The notes under the pieces: generated by a model | Told to the model about the DNA's origin: nothing | The model's input: the letters and a program-made list of their open reading frames with translations, nothing else | Database searches by the model: none | Made by a program: the position numbers and the translations under genes | Shown: positions 60,928 to 64,000 of the stretch, one piece after another | Layout: every line of letters starts with the position of its first letter | Numbering within the stretch: position 1 is the first letter of the stretch | Origin: CAWCAL01 sp963695075 | GTDB taxonomy: Bacteria > Actinomycetota > Acidimicrobiia > Acidimicrobiales > CAWCAL01 | Direction: 5' to 3' | NCBI GenBank assembly: GCA_963695075.1 | Contig: CAVOFR010000008.1 | Location: 558,001-622,000 of the forward strand | Length of the DNA stretch: 64,000 nucleotides

Positions 60928-61298
60928 TGGAGGGAATCGAGCGCAGCGCGCAACTTCGTCGCCGCTTCATCGGCCATCTCCACGAGGTCCGAGTTGTCGA
61001 TGATGTCGTGGGGGTCGGCCGCGCTGATCCGCGTCCCACCGGTCGAGCCCTCGAGCACCACGTTGCAGGGCAGCACGAGCGCGACCGAGGGGTCGATGGT
61101 GAGGGCACGATGGGCCAGCGCAGGGTTGCAGGCACCGAGGATCTTGAGTGGCGCCAGCTCCACACCGATCTTGGACCTGAGAGTGTCAGCCACGTCGATT
61201 TCGGTGAGCACGCCGAAGCCGTGCTCCGCAAGCGCGGCGCGGACCGCTGATTCGGCCTCTGCCATGCCGAGGTCGACCGTGGTGGTGATTGCGTTCAT
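60924..61298 (-). CDS. DUF302-domain protein
   Basis: A 124-aa protein matching DUF302: AEHGFGVLTEIDVADTLRSK, then LKILGACNPALAHRAL and LPCNVVLEG. DUF302 genes often accompany copper or redox stress genes and may bind a small ligand. The ATG at 61298 lies 15 bp after the copper ATPase gene stop, so it belongs to the same operon. Confidence 0.9.
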   Translation of the reverse strand: MNAITTTVDLGMAEAESAVRAALAEHGFGVLTEIDVADTLRSKIGVELAPLKILGACNPALAHRALTIDPSVALVLPCNVVLEGSTGGTRISAADPHDIIDNSDLVEMADEAATKLRAALDSLQ

Positions 61299-61313
61299 GT
61301 CGGGGTCCTTCCG

Positions 61314-64000
61314 TCAGGGGCGGGCTGGCGTGGCTGGGCCGACGTACTCGGCGGGGTTCGCTACGAACGTGTCATGGCAGGTCGTCGAGCAGAAGTGGTA
61401 CGTGATCCCGTCGTGCTCGGTCTGGGCGGCTGCGTCGCCGGCGCTCACGTTCATCCCACAGACCGGGTCGGTGAGTCGGGAAGAGCTCGACTCTTCGTCG
61501 TCGCCCACCTCGACGGCGGGTTCACCGACCTGTCCGAGCCGGGAGGTGTCGACCGATCGCGGATGCCATCGGCGGAGCCGGTTGGCGTTGGTCACGACCG
61601 ACAGACTCGACGCGGCCATCGCTGCCGCCGCGATCATGGGACTGAGCTGGACGCCGATGAAGGGGTAGAGCACACCGGCGGCAATGGGGATGCCGATTCC
61701 GTTGTAGATGAAGGCCAGGAACAGGTTCTGGCGGATGTTGCGCATCGTGGCCCGGCTCAAGGTGATGGCGGTGACGACACCGTGGAGCGCACCGGAGATC
61801 AGGGTGATGTCGGAGGATTCGATGGCGACGTCGGTGCCGGTACCGATGGCCAGACCGACGTCGGCTTGAGCCAGAGCGGGGGCGTCGTTGATGCCGTCGC
61901 CGACCATGGCGACGACCCGGCCTTCGTCCTGGAGCCGGCGCACCTCGAGTGCCTTGTGCTCGGGGAGCACCTCGGCCAGCACGCGATCGACGCCGACCTG
62001 TCGTGCGATCGCGGCGGCCGTGCGAGCGTTGTCGCCGGTGATCATGGCGACCTCGATCCCGAGGGCGCGTAGCGCGGCGATCGCGTCAGCCGAGTCCTCC
62101 TTGACCGTGTCGGCCACGGCGATGACACCGCCGGGGCGACCGTCGAGGGCAACCAACATGGGGGTTCGGCCGTCCTCGGCCAGCCGGTCCATCTCGGCAC
62201 TCAGGTCGGTCGTGTCGATCGATGCGTCGTCGAGGAGGCGTCGGTTGCCGATGAGGACCTCGTGGCCGGCGACGACGGCGCGGATGCCCCTGCCGGTGAT
62301 CGAGTCGAACTCCGTGGTGTCGACGAGCTCGATGTCACGTTGGCGGGCCCCAGCGACGATCGCCTGGGCGAGGGGATGTTCGGAGACCTGCTCGGCCGAG
62401 GCGACCAAACGCAACAGGTCCGTATCGTCGACGTCGCCGGCTGTGATGACGTCGGTGAGCGCAGGTTCACCTCGGGTGATGGTGCCGGTCTTGTCCAACA
62501 CGATCGTGTCGAGCTTGTGGGCGGTCTCCAGCGCCTCGGCGGAACGAATCAGGATGCCGTGCTCGGCGCCCTTGCCGGTCGAGACCATGATCGACAGCGG
62601 CGTGGCGAGACCGAGCGCACACGGGCACGCGATGATCAGCACCGAGACCGCAGCCACGAGCGCCAGCGTCAGCGCGGGCTCGGGTCCGACGGTGAACCAG
62701 ACGGTGAACGTGGCGATGGCGATGAACATCACCGCCGGCACGAAATACGACGACACCAGGTCGGCGAGTCGTTGAATGGGGGCCTTGGACCCCTGGGCCT
62801 GTTCCACCAGCTTGATGATCTGGGCCAGCATCGTGTCGGATCCGACATTGGTGGCTTCGAGCCGGAAGGCGCCGGTCTGGTTGATGGTGGCGCCGATGAT
62901 CGTGTCGCCCACTTCCTTGGTCACGGGAATGGACTCGCCGGTCACCATCGACTCGTCGAGGGTAGAGCGGCCGTCGATGATCACGCCGTCGACCGGGACC
63001 TTCTCCCCCGGTCGGACCAGCACGACATCGCCGGCCAACACCTCCTCGACGGGCACCTCGACCTCGACGCCATCACGGATGAGAGTGGCCGTACGGGCCT
63101 GCAGGCCGATCAGCTTCCTGATGGCCTCGCCGGTGCCTGCCTTGGCGCGGACTTCGAGGAGACGGCCGAGCAGGATCAGGGTGATGATGACCCCGACCGC
63201 CTCGTAGTAGACGTCACGGACGTCCTCGGGAACCAGCGACGGGGCCAGCGTCACCAACAAGCTGTAGCTGAACGCGGCGATCGTGCCGATGGTGATGAGC
63301 GAGTTCATGTCAGCGGTGCGGTGACGGAGGGTCAACCAACCGGTGCGGTGGATTGGCCACCCGCTGTAGAACATCACCGGGCTGATGAGTGCCAGTTGCA
63401 GCCACCGGTTCAGCAGGAAGTCGGGCACCCAGTTGGCCGAGAAGAGATCGACTGCCATCACCGCGAACACGACCGGAGCCGAGAGCACCGCGCCGATCAG
63501 GACCCGTCGCGAGAGATCGGCGATCTCGGCCTGTCGCTCCTCGGCCTCGTGATCCTCGGTCGCGGCCGATCCGGGTGCCTCGCGGGGAACGAGGCGATAG
63601 CCGGCGTCGGCGACGGCCGCCTGCAACTGTGCCGCACTGATCCGCGTGGGATCGAAGTCCACGGTGGCCCGCTCGGTGCCATAGCTCACGTCGACGTGAT
63701 CCACACCGGGCAACTCGTCGAGGACGGACTCGATGTTCACCACGCACGAGGCACAAGACATGCCGCTCACTCTGAACTCGACCTGCTCGGTCGGCACCGT
63801 CTCGTTCGTCGATGGGCCGACCCCTACGGCCTGTGCGAGTTCGTGGTCGTTGTCGGCGTGCTCGACGGCAGCAATCTCCGCCTCGGCCGAGTCGACGATG
63901 AGCGTGCCGTGGATCATGTTCATGCCGCACGCGAAGTCGAACTGTCCGGCTTTGTCCGGCGTGAACTCCAGGGCCGCGCTACCGAAGGCCGGCAAGGTCT
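61314..64000 (-). CDS. copA: Copper-translocating P1B-type ATPase with cupredoxin, HMA and YHS modules (N-terminus beyond window)
   Basis: The frame is open to the window end, so the start is missing. The visible order is: the C-terminal part of a cupredoxin-like domain (FDFACGMNMIHGTLIV), an HMA domain with GMSCASC, membrane helices, the ion-channel motif ACPCALGLATP, phosphorylation DKTGTITRG, ATP-binding SEHPLAQAIV, hinge GDGINDAPAL, and a C-terminal YHS domain (LTDPVCGMNVSAGD, YHFCSTTCHDTF). It exports Cu(I) at the cost of ATP. Cupredoxin and YHS ends on one pump are unusual. It heads an operon with DUF302 and LemA genes. Confidence 0.94.
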   Translation of the reverse strand, partial: TLPAFGSAALEFTPDKAGQFDFACGMNMIHGTLIVDSAEAEIAAVEHADNDHELAQAVGVGPSTNETVPTEQVEFRVSGMSCASCVVNIESVLDELPGVDHVDVSYGTERATVDFDPTRISAAQLQAAVADAGYRLVPREAPGSAATEDHEAEERQAEIADLSRRVLIGAVLSAPVVFAVMAVDLFSANWVPDFLLNRWLQLALISPVMFYSGWPIHRTGWLTLRHRTADMNSLITIGTIAAFSYSLLVTLAPSLVPEDVRDVYYEAVGVIITLILLGRLLEVRAKAGTGEAIRKLIGLQARTATLIRDGVEVEVPVEEVLAGDVVLVRPGEKVPVDGVIIDGRSTLDESMVTGESIPVTKEVGDTIIGATINQTGAFRLEATNVGSDTMLAQIIKLVEQAQGSKAPIQRLADLVSSYFVPAVMFIAIATFTVWFTVGPEPALTLALVAAVSVLIIACPCALGLATPLSIMVSTGKGAEHGILIRSAEALETAHKLDTIVLDKTGTITRGEPALTDVITAGDVDDTDLLRLVASAEQVSEHPLAQAIVAGARQRDIELVDTTEFDSITGRGIRAVVAGHEVLIGNRRLLDDASIDTTDLSAEMDRLAEDGRTPMLVALDGRPGGVIAVADTVKEDSADAIAALRALGIEVAMITGDNARTAAAIARQVGVDRVLAEVLPEHKALEVRRLQDEGRVVAMVGDGINDAPALAQADVGLAIGTGTDVAIESSDITLISGALHGVVTAITLSRATMRNIRQNLFLAFIYNGIGIPIAAGVLYPFIGVQLSPMIAAAAMAASSLSVVTNANRLRRWHPRSVDTSRLGQVGEPAVEVGDDEESSSSRLTDPVCGMNVSAGDAAAQTEHDGITYHFCSTTCHDTFVANPAEYVGPATPARP

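Overview
The window is high-GC DNA with tightly packed genes, frequent GTG/TTG starts and many 1-8 bp start/stop overlaps. With a deazaflavin (F420)-type nitroreductase homologue, CsoR, MobF relaxase remains and several lipobox lipoproteins, this points to an actinomycetote, perhaps a non-mycelial lineage such as Acidimicrobiia; the lineage is inference. No rRNA gene, intact tRNA gene or CRISPR array was seen.

From 1 to about 16.9 kb lies a catabolic block: a CrtI-like oxidoreductase cut by the window edge, an amine-oxidase-like flavoprotein, a TetR regulator with a perfect 24-bp palindrome and a coupled molybdopterin enzyme resembling ethylbenzene/steroid-side-chain dehydrogenase alpha subunits, an acetoacetate-decarboxylase-like (ADC-like)/acyl-CoA dehydrogenase pair, a four-gene run (AidB-like acyl-CoA dehydrogenase, zinc alcohol dehydrogenase, MBL hydrolase, FAH-family hydrolase), and a 960-aa fusion of a CrtI-type oxidoreductase with a GltD/DPYD-type flavin module. 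From 16.9 to 28.5 kb are an EfeU/EfeO-like iron import pair behind a probable iron box, a methyltransferase, an SDR/VOC/PEBP group, a PhoD phosphatase, a leishmanolysin remnant, an amidohydrolase and a NasA-like molybdoenzyme.

The most striking system is at 28.5-37.9 kb. It is a six-gene, almost gap-free operon: TetR, glycyl-radical enzyme, its radical-SAM activase, a double-SDR fusion, an ADC-like protein and an acyl-CoA dehydrogenase. A FAD dehydrogenase diverges from it across a 22-bp palindrome. The ADC-like/acyl-CoA dehydrogenase pair recurs at 6.9-8.9 kb, which suggests a shared reaction logic, probably breakdown of a cyclic or branched carbon skeleton with oxygen-independent steps.

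From 43 to 50.6 kb is an accessory region of gene debris (frameshifted ORF, truncated GAP-family gene, MobF relaxase fragment) and cargo (DHFR-like reductase, SnoaL-like protein, large ATPase regulator, VapBC-like toxin-antitoxin). The cargo sits between degenerate direct repeats sharing a CCGTTNGCAA core, like an undescribed cassette array. From 52 kb to the end is a copper/metal region (HMA chaperone, cyclase-YHS fusion, cytochrome c, CsoR, DUF302, LemA, and a copper ATPase with cupredoxin, HMA and YHS modules). It is interrupted by a complete IS21-family element with 27-bp inverted repeats and a perfect 8-bp target duplication.
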